A stretch of DNA of 64,000 bases. It comes from Zhaonella formicivorans (GTDB lineage Bacteria; Bacillota; DUOV01; Zhaonellaceae). Position numbers and translations under genes: made by a program. Shown piece after piece: positions 25,006 through 35,128 of the stretch. The stretch spans positions 2,792,001 through 2,856,000 of the forward strand of contig NZ_CP085524.1 in the NCBI RefSeq assembly GCF_004353525.1, given 5' to 3'. Numbering within the stretch: the stretch's first letter is position 1; each line of letters opens with the position of its first letter. The notes below the pieces were generated by a model. That model made no database searches. It saw only the letters and a program-made list of their open reading frames with translations, and was not told the DNA's origin.

Positions 25006-26466
25006 GTGAAAGAGAAACTGATTTTTGAGCTTTCTTCGCCGGGACGTAGAGGCTATTCCCTGCCGGCGGTTGATGTGCCTGAACAAGAAGTTTCGGCCCT
25101 TATCCCCCAGGAGTATTTGAGAACGGAAGCACCGGAACTCCCTGAAGTCAGTGAAGTGGATGTGGTGCGTCACTTTACCAGGCTGTCGCAGCAAAATTTC
25201 GGTGTGGATACAGGGTTTTACCCTTTAGGTTCCTGCACTATGAAATACAATCCCAAAGTCAATGAAGAGATGGCCAGACTCTCCGGTTTCAGCAGGATTC
25301 ACCCCTACCAGCCGGAAGAGACTGTTCAAGGGGCTTTGCAGATGATGTACGAGCTGGCCGGTTACCTGGCGGAAGTCACCGGGATGGCTAAAGTGACTTT
25401 GCAGCCGGCAGCAGGTGCCCATGGGGAATTGACGGGCCTGAAGATCATTAAGGCTTACCACCAGCACCGTGGCGATACTAAAAGGACAAAAGTGATTGTC
25501 CCCGACTCTTCCCATGGTACAAACCCAGCAACAGCTGCAGTAGCAGGTTTTAAAATCGTGGAAATAAAGTCTAATGCCGATGGCGATGTGGACCTGGAGG
25601 CTTTAAAACAGGCTGTCAACGAAGAAACTGCGGCCTTGATGCTTACTAACCCCAGTACATTGGGAATGTTTGAAACCAATATTGAAGCGATTGCCAAAAT
25701 TGTGCACGATGCCGGCGGACTTTTGTACTACGATGGTGCCAATACCAATGCTATTATGGGCTATGCTCGTCCCGGCGATATGGGCTTTGACGTGGTCCAC
25801 CTGAATTTGCACAAAACCTTCTCTACACCGCACGGCGGAGGCGGACCGGGAGCAGGTCCGGTAGGTGTCAAGGAATTCTTGACCCAGTATCTCCCGAAAC
25901 CAACTGTGGAGTATAATGCAGATGAAGATAAGTACTATTTAAACTATGATCTGCCTTATTCCATCGGACGGATGAAAGCTTTCTACGGCAACTTCGGGGT
26001 GCTGGTAAAAGCTTATACCTATATCCGGGCTCTGGGAGCGGAAGGTTTAAAAGAAGCAACGGAAAACGCCGTGCTTAACGCCAATTATCTGAAAAAGCTG
26101 GTGGCGCAATATTATTATTCGCCTTTTGACAGGCACTGCAAACACGAGTTTATTGTAACTCCCAAGAACCTGAAGGAGTATGGCGTTCATACTCTGGATA
26201 TTGCCAAGCGTTTGCTTGATTATGGCTTCCATCCTCCCACCATCTACTTCCCGCTAATTGTGGAGGAAGCTATGATGTTTGAACCAACTGAAACCGAGAG
26301 CAAGGAAACTTTGGATGGTTTTGCGGAAGCGATGGCTAAAATTGCCCAGGAGTGCAAAGAAAATCCAGAATTGGTACGGACTGCTCCCCACAGCACCGTA
26401 GTGGGCAGGTTGGACGAAGTCAGGGCTGCCCGCCAGCCGGACCTGCGCTGGAAGAAAGCCAAATGA
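25006..26466 (+). CDS. gcvPB: Glycine dehydrogenase (decarboxylating) subunit 2
   Basis: A 486-residue protein with GTG start abutting the gcvPA stop. [33 protein letters not shown] and [20 protein letters not shown] (PLP-binding lysine in HKTF) are signature segments, completing the heterotetrameric P protein. No L protein (lipoamide dehydrogenase) gene is in the operon, so it must be encoded elsewhere. Its stop codon lies within a palindromic repeat (26464-26490). Confidence 0.97.
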   Translation: MKEKLIFELSSPGRRGYSLPAVDVPEQEVSALIPQEYLRTEAPELPEVSEVDVVRHFTRLSQQNFGVDTGFYPLGSCTMKYNPKVNEEMARLSGFSRIHPYQPEETVQGALQMMYELAGYLAEVTGMAKVTLQPAAGAHGELTGLKIIKAYHQHRGDTKRTKVIVPDSSHGTNPATAAVAGFKIVEIKSNADGDVDLEALKQAVNEETAALMLTNPSTLGMFETNIEAIAKIVHDAGGLLYYDGANTNAIMGYARPGDMGFDVVHLNLHKTFSTPHGGGGPGAGPVGVKEFLTQYLPKPTVEYNADEDKYYLNYDLPYSIGRMKAFYGNFGVLVKAYTYIRALGAEGLKEATENAVLNANYLKKLVAQYYYSPFDRHCKHEFIVTPKNLKEYGVHTLDIAKRLLDYGFHPPTIYFPLIVEEAMMFEPTETESKETLDGFAEAMAKIAQECKENPELVRTAPHSTVVGRLDEVRAARQPDLRWKKAK

Positions 26467-26490
26467 GTCAGGGGACGGTTCTCTGACTCA
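26464..26490. repeat. REP-like palindrome (GTCAGGGGACGGTTCTCTGAC type)
   Basis: TGAGTCAG / CTGACTCA arms around GGGACGGTTCT, with the gcvPB stop at its left edge. The sequence matches, from memory, the widespread GTCAGAGAACCGTCCCCTGAC palindrome found near REP-associated Y1 transposases in many anaerobes. A single copy is seen in this window. Confidence 0.65.
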
Positions 26491-26543
26491 TTCCAACCAG
26501 CCAAGAGAAGTTAGTTTTTTATTATTGAGGAAGGCGGTATAAG

Positions 26544-27353
26544 ATGCAACAGTGGAGACTTATCGACACAGGATATGCCGGTGGTTTCAGGAACATGGCG
26601 GTGGATGAAGCTATCCTCCTGGAACATGCCGCGGGGAATGTACCGCCCACCTTGCGTTTTTATGCCTGGCAGCCGCCTACGGTTACCATAGGCTATTTCC
26701 AGGACATGAAACGGGAAATTGATGTGGAAGCCTGCCAAAAAGCAGGCTTCCATTACGTCAGAAGGCTTACCGGTGGGCGGGCCATCCTGCATGACGTGGA
26801 ATTAACCTACAGCATTGTGGCCAGGGAAGATAATCCGGTGGTTTCCGGCACTGTGTTAGAATCCTATTTGAAGATCAGCCGGGGGATTGTTGCCGGCCTT
26901 GCTAAGCTGGGTATACAAGCCGAGATTGCTTCCCATGTGAAGAAGGAGAAAGGAACAGCGGCCTGTTTTGATTCCCCCTCGTGGTACGAAATTGTCTTTG
27001 AAGGGCGTAAATTGGTCGGCAGCGCCCAGACCAGAAAGCACGGTGTTATTCTCCAGCATGGTTCTATTCCATTGAGTTTGGATGCGGAAAAGTTATTTTC
27101 TGTGTTAAAATTTTCCAATGAAGGCCTTAGGGCTAAACTGGCAGAAAAGTTTAAGTCCCAGGCTTGTGCAGTCAATGAGGTTTTAGGCAGAGAGGTCACT
27201 TACAGCCAGGCAGTGGAAGCTTTTACCACGGGCTTTGCCCAAGGTTTGGGTGTTAGCTTGGAACAGCAAAACTTAACGCCGGCAGAACAGGAACTGGCCC
27301 AAAAGTTGGAACGGGAAAAATATAATACGGAAGCCTGGAATTTTAAAAGGTAG
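26544..27353 (+). CDS. lipM: Octanoyltransferase LipM-like / lipoate-protein ligase family
   Basis: A 269-residue protein of the BPL/LPL fold. MAVDEAILLEHAAG, PTVTIGYFQD, YVRRLTGGRAILHD, ACFDSPSWYEIVFEGRK and LVGSAQTRKHGVILQHGSIP match B. subtilis LipM, including the catalytic cysteine (C141 here, in ACFD). LipM moves octanoyl from acyl carrier protein to GcvH, the first step of lipoate synthesis; a true lipoate ligase cannot be fully excluded. Directly downstream of the gcv operon, which makes the GcvH connection strong. Confidence 0.85.
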   Translation: MQQWRLIDTGYAGGFRNMAVDEAILLEHAAGNVPPTLRFYAWQPPTVTIGYFQDMKREIDVEACQKAGFHYVRRLTGGRAILHDVELTYSIVAREDNPVVSGTVLESYLKISRGIVAGLAKLGIQAEIASHVKKEKGTAACFDSPSWYEIVFEGRKLVGSAQTRKHGVILQHGSIPLSLDAEKLFSVLKFSNEGLRAKLAEKFKSQACAVNEVLGREVTYSQAVEAFTTGFAQGLGVSLEQQNLTPAEQELAQKLEREKYNTEAWNFKR

Positions 27354-27374
27354 CTTGAAAAAGCTACCTTTTAC
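27345..27374 (+). terminator. Terminator of gcv-lipM operon
   Basis: AAAAGGTAGCTT / AAGCTACCTTTT stem with GAAA tetraloop, overlapping the lipM stop codon. Confidence 0.88.
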
Positions 27375-27456
27375 TGTATGCGCATTTTTCTACCCGGTTT
27401 GCACCGGATCTGTGATAAGATGGCAGAGGAAAACGATCGAGGGGAGAAATCTAAAA

Positions 27457-27969
27457 ATGATGATGATCTTAATTATTTTGGGAATCCAAATAATCTATGT
27501 ATCTTTTTTCACGGTGCGCATGATATTTACTTTAAAAGGGCAAAGAACTCTGGCTTCCATGATTAGCGCCGTAGAAGTTTTCATCTATATGACCGGCTTA
27601 TCCCTAGTGTTAAAAAATCTCGATGACCCCAAAAATTTGGCAGCATACTGCGTTGGTTACGCCATAGGTGTCCTGGTAGGCAGTAAAATTGAGGAATGGG
27701 TAGCACTGGGCTACGTGACGGTCCAAATAATAACCGGGCAAGAGGACAGCCAGTTAGCGGAGATGCTGCGCGAGCAAGGATACGGAGTGACCAGCTGGCT
27801 GGCTGAAGGGAGAGACGGAGCCAGGCTGGTCTTGGAGGTGCTCACCAAACGCAAGTTTGAGCCCCACCTTTTTAAATTGGTGGATTCCATCAGCGAAAAG
27901 GCTTTTATCATCTCCCACGAGCCCAGAAATTTCCGGGGAGGCTTCTGGGTGAAGACGTTGAAGCAATAG
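27457..27969 (+). CDS. UPF0316/DUF2179 membrane protein
   Basis: About 170 residues from ATG 27457 (GGGGAG upstream); the frame is open farther upstream but that part overlaps the terminator. Three N-terminal membrane helices (MMMILIILGIQIIYVSFFTV, AVEVFIYMTGLSLVL, CVGYAIGVLVGSKIEE) are followed by a soluble DUF2179-like domain (YVTVQIITG...LREQGYGVTSWLAEGRDGAR...LVLEVLTKRK). This is the pattern of the YebE-like UPF0316 family of Firmicutes, function unknown. It is convergent with the ferritin-like gene. Confidence 0.8.
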   Translation: MMMILIILGIQIIYVSFFTVRMIFTLKGQRTLASMISAVEVFIYMTGLSLVLKNLDDPKNLAAYCVGYAIGVLVGSKIEEWVALGYVTVQIITGQEDSQLAEMLREQGYGVTSWLAEGRDGARLVLEVLTKRKFEPHLFKLVDSISEKAFIISHEPRNFRGGFWVKTLKQ

Positions 27970-27983
27970 GTTGTAACCTAAGT

Positions 27984-28460
27984 TCACGTTTTTAGGCGTT
28001 GTTTCTTAAGCTCTTTTGCTTTTTTATAAAGCCACAGGCAGTGGCTTTCTTCGTCTATCAGGTTGCTCCAGAGCATATCTCGAATTTCCGCATCATCTAC
28101 GGCATTGATTAGCTTGCGGTAATCCCTGATAGCCAGTTTTTCCGTCAAATAACCCGCTTTGAGCATGTTTGCCATTCCGGCCAGGTTGGAAACCCTGCCT
28201 ACGATTTGACCAAAGACTGGTAGACCGGCGCTTGCAACGGCACCTAATGCTTTCTTTATACGACTTTGGTCCAGTTCCAGGATGTTTATCTTAGCAGCAA
28301 TTACTTTTACATGTTCCTCCTCAACTTTTTTAAACCTCTGCAAACCGTGGCACAGTTCGGCATCATCCGTGGCTTGACTGAGATGGTGGTAGAATTCCAC
28401 TTGTCCTTTCTCCAGCAGCAGGAACCAGTTGAGCGCATCCAGCAGCGTATTTTCACCCAT
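27984..28460 (-). CDS. Ferritin-like four-helix protein
   Basis: About 158 residues. ATG 28460 (MGENTLLDAL) is preferred over 28493 because GGAAGGCGGG precedes it. FLLLEKGQVEFYHHLSQ, FKKVEEEHVKVIAAKI, YLTEKLAIRDYRKLIN and LWSNLIDEESHCLWLYKKAK provide the spaced Glu and E-x-x-H motifs of a rubrerythrin/ferritin-like diiron helix bundle. A Gly/Ala-rich hydrophobic stretch in the middle recalls membrane-associated members of the superfamily. Substrate unknown; peroxide reduction is the usual guess for such proteins in anaerobes. Confidence 0.65.
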   Translation of the reverse strand: MGENTLLDALNWFLLLEKGQVEFYHHLSQATDDAELCHGLQRFKKVEEEHVKVIAAKINILELDQSRIKKALGAVASAGLPVFGQIVGRVSNLAGMANMLKAGYLTEKLAIRDYRKLINAVDDAEIRDMLWSNLIDEESHCLWLYKKAKELKKQRLKT

Positions 28461-28627
28461 GTTTAACCCGCCTTCCCACAACCTCTGCATCATATGGTTT
28501 AGTATTGGTAAGTATGTTAATATTATTCTGTAGAAAAACCGTGGACAAGCGTAAATTGGGTATAAAATATCCTAAAGTTGAAAGTTTACTTTATACATGG
28601 TACATGGGAGTGCAAGGGAGGATGGCT

Positions 28628-29320
28628 ATGGCCCATAAAATTTTGATCGTGGACGATGAACCGACTATTGTGGAATTAGTGAAATTCAACTTGGAGAATG
28701 CAGGTTACCAAACCGTACATTGCGATAACGGCCTGGATGCTATAGAAACGGTAGCAGCCGAGCAAATTGATTTGGTTATTTTGGACATTATGCTCCCGGG
28801 TATAGATGGTTTGGAAGTCTGCAAGCGGATTAGGCAGCGAAGCAAAGTGCCCATCTTAATGCTAAGCGCCCGGACGGCTGAACTGGACCGGGTGCTGGGG
28901 CTGGAACTGGGGGCAGATGATTACCTGACTAAACCTTTCAGCCCCAGGGAATTGCTGGCCCGTGTTAAAGCTATATTGCGTCGCGTAGAAGAAATTAATC
29001 CTGGCAAAACCGGCAGTGAGCTGAAGTTAAAGGATTTAACGCTGATCCCCGAGCAGCACCGGGTATTGGTTAAAGGCAAGGAAGTAGACTTAACATTAAC
29101 CGAATATCAGTTGCTGGAATTGATGCTCAAATCCCCGGGCAGGGTTTTCAGCAGGGATTATTTGCTCGAGGCGGTATGGGGGGCCGATTATTTCGGCGAT
29201 ACCAGGACCATCGATGTGCATATCAGACACCTGCGGGAAAAGATTGAACCCACTCCTGGCAATCCGGAATACATTTTGACAGTACGGGGAGTTGGCTATA
29301 AATTTAAGGAGCAAGAGTAA
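28628..29320 (+). CDS. phoP: OmpR/PhoB-family response regulator (PhoP-like)
   Basis: 230 residues. The receiver domain (ILIVDDEPTIVELVKFNLE; phospho-acceptor D53 in VILDIMLPG; LSAR; LTKPFSPREL) is followed by a winged-helix output domain (LTEYQLLELMLKSPGRVFSR...DVHIRHLREKIEP...VRGVGYKF). ATG 28628 has GGGAGG at 7 bases. It overlaps the kinase gene by one base. Family and kinase partner resemble PhoP/PhoR phosphate response, but no pst genes are in view, so the stimulus is unproven. Confidence 0.88.
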   Translation: MAHKILIVDDEPTIVELVKFNLENAGYQTVHCDNGLDAIETVAAEQIDLVILDIMLPGIDGLEVCKRIRQRSKVPILMLSARTAELDRVLGLELGADDYLTKPFSPRELLARVKAILRRVEEINPGKTGSELKLKDLTLIPEQHRVLVKGKEVDLTLTEYQLLELMLKSPGRVFSRDYLLEAVWGADYFGDTRTIDVHIRHLREKIEPTPGNPEYILTVRGVGYKFKEQE

Positions 29321-31083
29321 TGTTCACCAGCATTCGCTCAAAGTTGATTGTCACATACCTGGTGCTGATTTTGACAACCCTCTTCATCACCGGCGGTTTT
29401 CTGGAGTACTCCTTACGGGACTATAACCGGGAAAGTTTAAAGCAGGAAATGATCAAGCAGGCGTCAGTCATCAGTGAATTAGTTGTAGAGGAGCTCCAGG
29501 CCGGTGGCCCGGCGGAGCTCAACCCTTTGGCTTCCAGTCTGGACAAAAATATAGGGGCCAGGGTAACCATAATCGATAAAAACGGGTATGTTTTAGCCGA
29601 CTCCCGTTCCTCTTACCTGACTATGGAAAACCATTTGGAACGACCGGAAATACAACAAGCTTTGCATAAGGGCCTGGGTACCGATGTCAGGCACAGCGCA
29701 ACAATGGATGATAACCTGCTCTACGTGGCCAAGCCTATCTTTGTCGACGGCACTGTGCTGGGAATAATCCGGCTGGCTGTCCCCCTGGCTCAAGCGAGAC
29801 TCGTGCCTTTCGCCGTGACTAAATTGCTCTTAGCCGGAACAATTTTGGCGGCTCTCGCGGCAATTTTGCTGAGCATTAGTTTTGCGCAAAGTCTTACTGA
29901 GCCTTTGCAGGAAATAGCCAGAGTGGCCCGCAGGATAACTGCCGGTGACTTTAGCCTGAAAATTTACCCCCGTTCCCACGATGAAATTGGACAGCTGGGG
30001 GCCATAATTAATGAAATGGCAAACACCATCCGGGAAAAAGTGGCTGAGCTCTCCTTTGCCAAAGACCGTTTGGAGACGGTGCTGAACTACATGGTGAGCG
30101 GTGTTTTGCTTTTAAATGCCAAAGGGGAGATTTTGTTGGCCAACCCGGCTGCGGAAGCTATTTTTGCCATTAAAGCAAAAGAGGCAACTGGCAAGCATAA
30201 CCTGGAAGTGCTCCGCAATTATCATTTAAATGAAAAAATGCAGGAGGCCTTGAAAACAGAAGAGGTAGTGACTGCTGACCTGCAGACTATTTTTCCTGAG
30301 GAGAGATTCTTGCGGGCTTACTTTGCCCCCTTGCCCGGTGAGAGCAGGGCAAAAGGCGTGCTGATCGTGCTGCATGATATCACTGCCATGCGTCGTTTGG
30401 AACAAATGCGGACCGAATTCGTGGCCAATGCTTCCCATGAACTGCGTACACCACTCACTGCCATCAAAGGCTTTGCCGAAACTCTGCTTGATGGCGCTTT
30501 GCAAGACCCTGTAGCCAGCAAGAGGTTTGTCAGCATCATTGATCAGGAAGCCGAAAGATTGAACAGGCTGGTGGAAGATCTGCTGGATTTGGCTAGGATT
30601 GAATCAAAAAAGGTCAAGATGGTGATGCAACCGGTAGAACTGAACTCGCTTGTATCCCAGATTGCTTTGGAATTAAACCATAGGCTGGACAAAGGGGACC
30701 TAAAGCTAGAGATTATCGTTCCAAAAGATCTTCCTAAGGTGAAAGGGGACCGGGACTGGCTCTACCAGGTATTTTTAAACCTAATCGATAATTCAATTAA
30801 ATATACTCCGCCGGGTGGAAAGATACTGGTATCGGCAGTTCCCAAGGAAAAGGAGATACGGGTGGAAGTGCAGGATAGCGGTATAGGCATCCCCAAGGAG
30901 GACCTGCCCCGGATTTTCGAACGTTTTTACCGGGTTGACAAAGCACGCTCCCGCCAACTGGGCGGCACCGGTTTAGGTTTGTCCATTGTTAAACATGTGA
31001 TTGAAAATCATGGCGGAAAAATTGGCATTAAAAGCAAACTAGGGGAAGGGACTACAGTCTGGTTTACGCTACCCAAAGCATAG
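29320..31083 (+). CDS. phoR: PhoR-like sensor histidine kinase
   Basis: A 587-residue protein: TM1 (residues about 9-30), an extracytoplasmic sensing domain, TM2 (about 165-190), HAMP, a PAS domain (VLNYMVSGVLLLNAKGEILL), HisKA with H373 in ANASHELRTPLTAIKGF, and HATPase with NLIDNSIKYTPPGG, DSGIGIPKEDLPRIFERFYR and GGTGLGLSIVKHV. This is the full PhoR/ResE/VicK-type architecture. It is translated from an ATG overlapping the regulator stop (TAATG). Confidence 0.9.
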   Translation: MFTSIRSKLIVTYLVLILTTLFITGGFLEYSLRDYNRESLKQEMIKQASVISELVVEELQAGGPAELNPLASSLDKNIGARVTIIDKNGYVLADSRSSYLTMENHLERPEIQQALHKGLGTDVRHSATMDDNLLYVAKPIFVDGTVLGIIRLAVPLAQARLVPFAVTKLLLAGTILAALAAILLSISFAQSLTEPLQEIARVARRITAGDFSLKIYPRSHDEIGQLGAIINEMANTIREKVAELSFAKDRLETVLNYMVSGVLLLNAKGEILLANPAAEAIFAIKAKEATGKHNLEVLRNYHLNEKMQEALKTEEVVTADLQTIFPEERFLRAYFAPLPGESRAKGVLIVLHDITAMRRLEQMRTEFVANASHELRTPLTAIKGFAETLLDGALQDPVASKRFVSIIDQEAERLNRLVEDLLDLARIESKKVKMVMQPVELNSLVSQIALELNHRLDKGDLKLEIIVPKDLPKVKGDRDWLYQVFLNLIDNSIKYTPPGGKILVSAVPKEKEIRVEVQDSGIGIPKEDLPRIFERFYRVDKARSRQLGGTGLGLSIVKHVIENHGGKIGIKSKLGEGTTVWFTLPKA

Positions 31084-31187
31084 GCGGAGTGATGCGGGTT
31101 ACAGACAGGGTTTAATTTGCATGCTACACTAGCGGAAAGGCCGGCTAAATGTTGCAAAATTTAACAGGCTCTGACGGAGGTGAGACA

Positions 31188-32897
31188 ATGCTCGCGGCTT
31201 TCGCAAAACAGCAGTCATTGCTTAATCCGGGGTTAATCCTGGTTGATCGCCGGGGCATAGTTACTTTTATGGACCCCGGGGCAGCGCAGTTGCTCAAAAT
31301 TACGCCGGCGGAAGCCAGCGGACGCAGGTTAACGGAATTTTTCCCGGAAACCAGGATTCTGGAGGTCTATACTACCGGCCAGGCTTTATGCTGTGAGCAG
31401 ACCCTGGAAGAAGCCAAAATAAACATCACTTATCTTCCTGTTCTGGAAGACGGAGAGCTTCATAGTGTGCTGGTTTGTTTGCAGGGAGCCGGCGCAGCCG
31501 GCGGCGAGGCGGAAGAAGTGCAAACCTTACAAGTCCTGATCTCCCTTTACGAAGCTATTTTGGCAGACCTGCCTTTAGGCATCGCAGTGGTCAATCGCCA
31601 GGGCCGGTTGGTGATGTTAAACAAACAGTATTCTCAGCTGTTGGAGATTGCACAAGAGGAGGCAACAGGTCTTTCCATTGAAAAAGTAGTGCCTTTTACC
31701 CGTATGACCGAGGTAATGCGCCATGGGGAGGCATTTCTTGATACCGGTGTCCGCTACCGGGGACGCACCCTTTTTTTATCGGAAGTGCCTATCAAAAGCG
31801 GGAATGAGGTTTTAGGGGGCTTAAGCAAACTGGTAGCCAAAGAAAGTCTTGAAGATCAGGACCTGAAGGATTTGACGGAACGTTTTCATCTTCTGGAAAG
31901 CAAGCTGATGTTCTATAAAGAGGAATTGAAAGAACTGCGGCGTTCCCGTTCACCCTTTGAGGCAATTCGCGGGGAAAACCTCGCAATTAAAAAACTGGTG
32001 CAGTTGGCCCAGCGGGTAGCCCGGGGGGAAGCCAATGTCCTTATTACCGGGGAAAGCGGGACCGGGAAGGGCCTCTTTGCCCAGGCCATTCATAACGCCA
32101 GCCGCAGGAACGGTGAACCCTTTATCAAAATCAACTGTGCCGCCATTCCGGAAAACCTATTGGAGTCAGAGCTTTTTGGCTATGAAGAAGGAGCTTTTAC
32201 GGGAGCGGTTCGCGGAGGTAAACCGGGGAAATTTGAATTGGCTAACGGCGGCACTATCTTTCTGGATGAGATAGGAGACATGCCCCTGGCTATGCAAGCA
32301 AAAATCCTGCGGGTGCTACAGGAGAAAACTTTTGAGCGGGTTGGCGGCAGCAAAACTATTACAGTGGATGTCAGGGTAATTGCGGCCACCAATCGGGACT
32401 TGCGAAAGTTAATTGACGAGCAGCAATTTCGTCTCGACCTTTATTACCGTTTGGCGGTTATAAATTTGCATATTCCTCCCCTCAGGGAGCGGCGCGATGA
32501 TCTTTTGCTTCTCACCCGGGAAATTATCGATAAACTGGGCCGTACTTACGGGCAAAAAGTGGCTGGCATTGAGCCCGAAGTGGAACAAATTTTTCTATCC
32601 TATTCCTGGCCCGGCAATGTGCGGGAGCTGGAAAATGTCCTGGAACATGCTTTTAACTTTTTGGACCCCGAGGAACAGCTCATCGGGCCTCATCACCTGC
32701 CCGGCATCTTATTGGAACAGGGAACAAAAGCCGGTAGTCTGGAATTAGGCGCTGCTGTTGCCCACGCGGAAATCGAAGCTATCCGGCGAGCTCTGCAGCT
32801 GGCCGGGGGAAATAAGCAGAAAGCGGCCAAAATCCTGGGTATTCACCCCTCCGGCTTATATCAAAAGCTGAAAAAATATGCTATTACCGACTGTTAG
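31188..32897 (+). CDS. Sigma-54-dependent activator with two PAS domains
   Basis: About 569 residues from ATG 31188 (GGAGGTG upstream; a 13-codon longer form has no such site). Two PAS-like units (LVDRRGIVTFMDPGAAQLLK, AVVNRQGRLVMLNKQYSQLL) precede the AAA+ domain: GESGTGKGLFAQAIHN (Walker A), YEEGAFTGAVRGG (GAFTGA loop) and GGTIFLDEIGDMPLAMQ. A Fis-type helix-turn-helix ends the protein (NKQKAAKILGIHPSGLYQKL). It probably activates the sigma-54 promoter at 35254, 2.3 kb downstream. The NasC-like gene follows after 14 bases. Confidence 0.9.
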   Translation: MLAAFAKQQSLLNPGLILVDRRGIVTFMDPGAAQLLKITPAEASGRRLTEFFPETRILEVYTTGQALCCEQTLEEAKINITYLPVLEDGELHSVLVCLQGAGAAGGEAEEVQTLQVLISLYEAILADLPLGIAVVNRQGRLVMLNKQYSQLLEIAQEEATGLSIEKVVPFTRMTEVMRHGEAFLDTGVRYRGRTLFLSEVPIKSGNEVLGGLSKLVAKESLEDQDLKDLTERFHLLESKLMFYKEELKELRRSRSPFEAIRGENLAIKKLVQLAQRVARGEANVLITGESGTGKGLFAQAIHNASRRNGEPFIKINCAAIPENLLESELFGYEEGAFTGAVRGGKPGKFELANGGTIFLDEIGDMPLAMQAKILRVLQEKTFERVGGSKTITVDVRVIAATNRDLRKLIDEQQFRLDLYYRLAVINLHIPPLRERRDDLLLLTREIIDKLGRTYGQKVAGIEPEVEQIFLSYSWPGNVRELENVLEHAFNFLDPEEQLIGPHHLPGILLEQGTKAGSLELGAAVAHAEIEAIRRALQLAGGNKQKAAKILGIHPSGLYQKLKKYAITDC

Positions 32898-32911
32898 CGA
32901 GGAGGGCCGTT

Positions 32912-35128
32912 ATGGACAGTGAACTGAGGAGAGCCATAAGATCATGTTTTGACAGCAGCGCTGCTACCGGGTCCTCAGCCGGCGTAACTCCTGACCACTG
33001 GGTTTATTCCACCTGCGGCTACTGCGCGGTCGGATGCGGCCTGTATATCGGCGTTCGCCAGGGCCAAGCTGTGGCGGTGCAGGGTAATACTAATTATCCC
33101 GTTAACCGGGGCAGGCTATGTGTCAAGGGGTTGTACGAATGGAAGGTGTTGCACCATCCGGAGCGGGCTACCGAGCCCATGGTACGCAAAAAAGGCAGGC
33201 TGGTACCGGTTAGCTGGGATGAGGCTTTGGGGCTGCTGGTGGAAAAACTGCAGCAGAATCTCAGGGCCTTTGGCCCTACCTCTATTGGCATTTACCACAC
33301 GGGCCAATTTTTGCTGGAGGAGTATTACACCCTGGGCAAACTGGCCAAGGGGGTTCTCTGCACCCCAAACATCGATTCCAATACCCGGCTGTGTATGGCG
33401 GCAACAGTCTATGGCTACGCCCGTTCCTTTGGCACTGACGGGCCGCCTGGCTGTTACGAGGACCTGGATGCAGCAGACTTGATTTTTGTTTGCGGCGCGA
33501 ACCCGGCCGAAATGCATCCCCAGCTTTGGCGACGCATCATGCGGAACCGGCAAAAAAACGGGGCTAAATTGCTTGTGGCCGATCCCCGCACCACCTTGCC
33601 TGCCCGGGTGGCAGATTTGCACCTGGCCTTGCGTCCGGGGACCAATGTTCCTTTGTTGAACAGCATGGCTTATGTGCTGCTGGAAGAGAAATTAATAGAT
33701 GAAAGGTACATTGCTGCGCACACCACCGGTTTTGGGGAACTGCAGGAAGTGGTCAGGCGCTACCCGCCGGAGAAGGCTGCGGAACTGACGGGGGTGCCCG
33801 CCGGTAAAATTGCAGAGGCGGCCCTGCTCTTTGGCCGTTCGCCTGCGGCCACCACCGTCTTTTGCCAGGGGGTTAACCAGAGCATGGCCGCGGCGGAGAC
33901 GGTAACCCTAATCAACAACCTGCATCTCATTACCGGCAAAATCGGTAAACCGGGTTCTGCGCCCTTTTCCCTTACCGGGCAAGCTTCCTCCATGAGCAAC
34001 CGGGAGGTAGGGGGAAGTGGTTCCTTGCCGGGTTTCCGCAATCAGTCCAACCCTGTGCATCGACAGGAAGTAGCTGACTTTTGGGGGGTCGATGCGGGGA
34101 AAATTCCTGCCGGAACCAACGATATCATGAAGATGATGCAAATGATCGAGCGGGGTGAATTGAAATTTCTTTGGACCATGGGTACCAACCCTGCCGTTTC
34201 ACTGCCCCAACAGGGTTATGTGCGGGAAATGCTGGACAAGGTTTTCCTGGTGGTCCAGGATATTTATTACCCCATGGAAACAGCCGCTTATGCCGATATT
34301 TTCCTGCCTGCCGCCCAGTGGGGAGAAAAGACCGGTACTTACACCAACGCGGAAAGACGGGTCAATGTGGGGTATAAGGCTGTAGAACCGCCCGGTCGGG
34401 CCAAAGCGGATTTTGACATTTTACTGGAAGTGGCCAAGAGGCTGGGCGCCGCCAAGCTTTTCCCCTGGCGAAATACGGAGGAGGCCTTTGAAGAATGGAA
34501 GCTGCTTTCCCGGGGACGCCCCAACGACATGGGAGGCATGACCTACCGGCGTTTGGAACAAGAGGGAGGATTGCAGTGGCCTTGCCCATCGGAGGAACAC
34601 CCGGGGACAGCCCGCCTGTATGCTGACGGATTTTTTCCTACCCGACCGGATGTGGCCCAGGCTTACGGACCTTTCAACGACCCTGAAGGAAGGGCTAAAC
34701 TGTGGGCAGTGGACTATGAGGCGCCCCCCGAAGTTCCTGATGAGCACTATCCTTTCTGGCTAAATACCGGTCGTATGATTGAACATTTTCATACCCGGAC
34801 CAAGACCAAACGGGTTCCCGAACTGCACTGCCTGGCGGAGGAGGGGTTTGTGGAAATCAACCCTGCCGATGCGGAGAAGCTTGGCATCCGGGACGGGCAA
34901 AAGGTACGCCTTACTTCCAGGCGCGGCTGGGTTGAGGTGAAGGCTTTGCTAAAAAACACTGTGGCCCCCGGCCAGCTGTTTATGCCTTTTCATTTTGGGG
35001 ATTTGGACCCGGGGGAACAGGGGTTAAAGCAGGCGGCCAATCACCTGACCTTAAATTGGGTAGACCCGGTTTCCAAACAGCCCATTTTCAAAATTGCCGC
35101 CTGTAAAATTGAAAAGGTTGAAGAGTAG
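32912..35128 (+). CDS. Molybdopterin oxidoreductase, assimilatory nitrate reductase/Cys-formate dehydrogenase type
   Basis: 738 residues, no Tat signal, so cytoplasmic. The N-terminal 4Fe-4S motif is STCGYCAVGCGLYIGV...LCVKG. The region NTRLCMAATVYGY places a cysteine as the likely molybdenum ligand, as in NapA/NasC nitrate reductases and Cys-type formate dehydrogenases. The MGD-binding and C-terminal domains carry WTMGTNPAVSLPQQ, TNAERRVNVGYKAVEPPGRA, FWLNTGRMIEHFHTRTKT and FMPFHFGD. Nitrate versus formate (or another substrate) cannot be settled here; no nitrite reductase or moa/mob genes are adjacent. Co-transcribed with the sigma-54 activator. Confidence 0.75.
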   Translation: MDSELRRAIRSCFDSSAATGSSAGVTPDHWVYSTCGYCAVGCGLYIGVRQGQAVAVQGNTNYPVNRGRLCVKGLYEWKVLHHPERATEPMVRKKGRLVPVSWDEALGLLVEKLQQNLRAFGPTSIGIYHTGQFLLEEYYTLGKLAKGVLCTPNIDSNTRLCMAATVYGYARSFGTDGPPGCYEDLDAADLIFVCGANPAEMHPQLWRRIMRNRQKNGAKLLVADPRTTLPARVADLHLALRPGTNVPLLNSMAYVLLEEKLIDERYIAAHTTGFGELQEVVRRYPPEKAAELTGVPAGKIAEAALLFGRSPAATTVFCQGVNQSMAAAETVTLINNLHLITGKIGKPGSAPFSLTGQASSMSNREVGGSGSLPGFRNQSNPVHRQEVADFWGVDAGKIPAGTNDIMKMMQMIERGELKFLWTMGTNPAVSLPQQGYVREMLDKVFLVVQDIYYPMETAAYADIFLPAAQWGEKTGTYTNAERRVNVGYKAVEPPGRAKADFDILLEVAKRLGAAKLFPWRNTEEAFEEWKLLSRGRPNDMGGMTYRRLEQEGGLQWPCPSEEHPGTARLYADGFFPTRPDVAQAYGPFNDPEGRAKLWAVDYEAPPEVPDEHYPFWLNTGRMIEHFHTRTKTKRVPELHCLAEEGFVEINPADAEKLGIRDGQKVRLTSRRGWVEVKALLKNTVAPGQLFMPFHFGDLDPGEQGLKQAANHLTLNWVDPVSKQPIFKIAACKIEKVEE

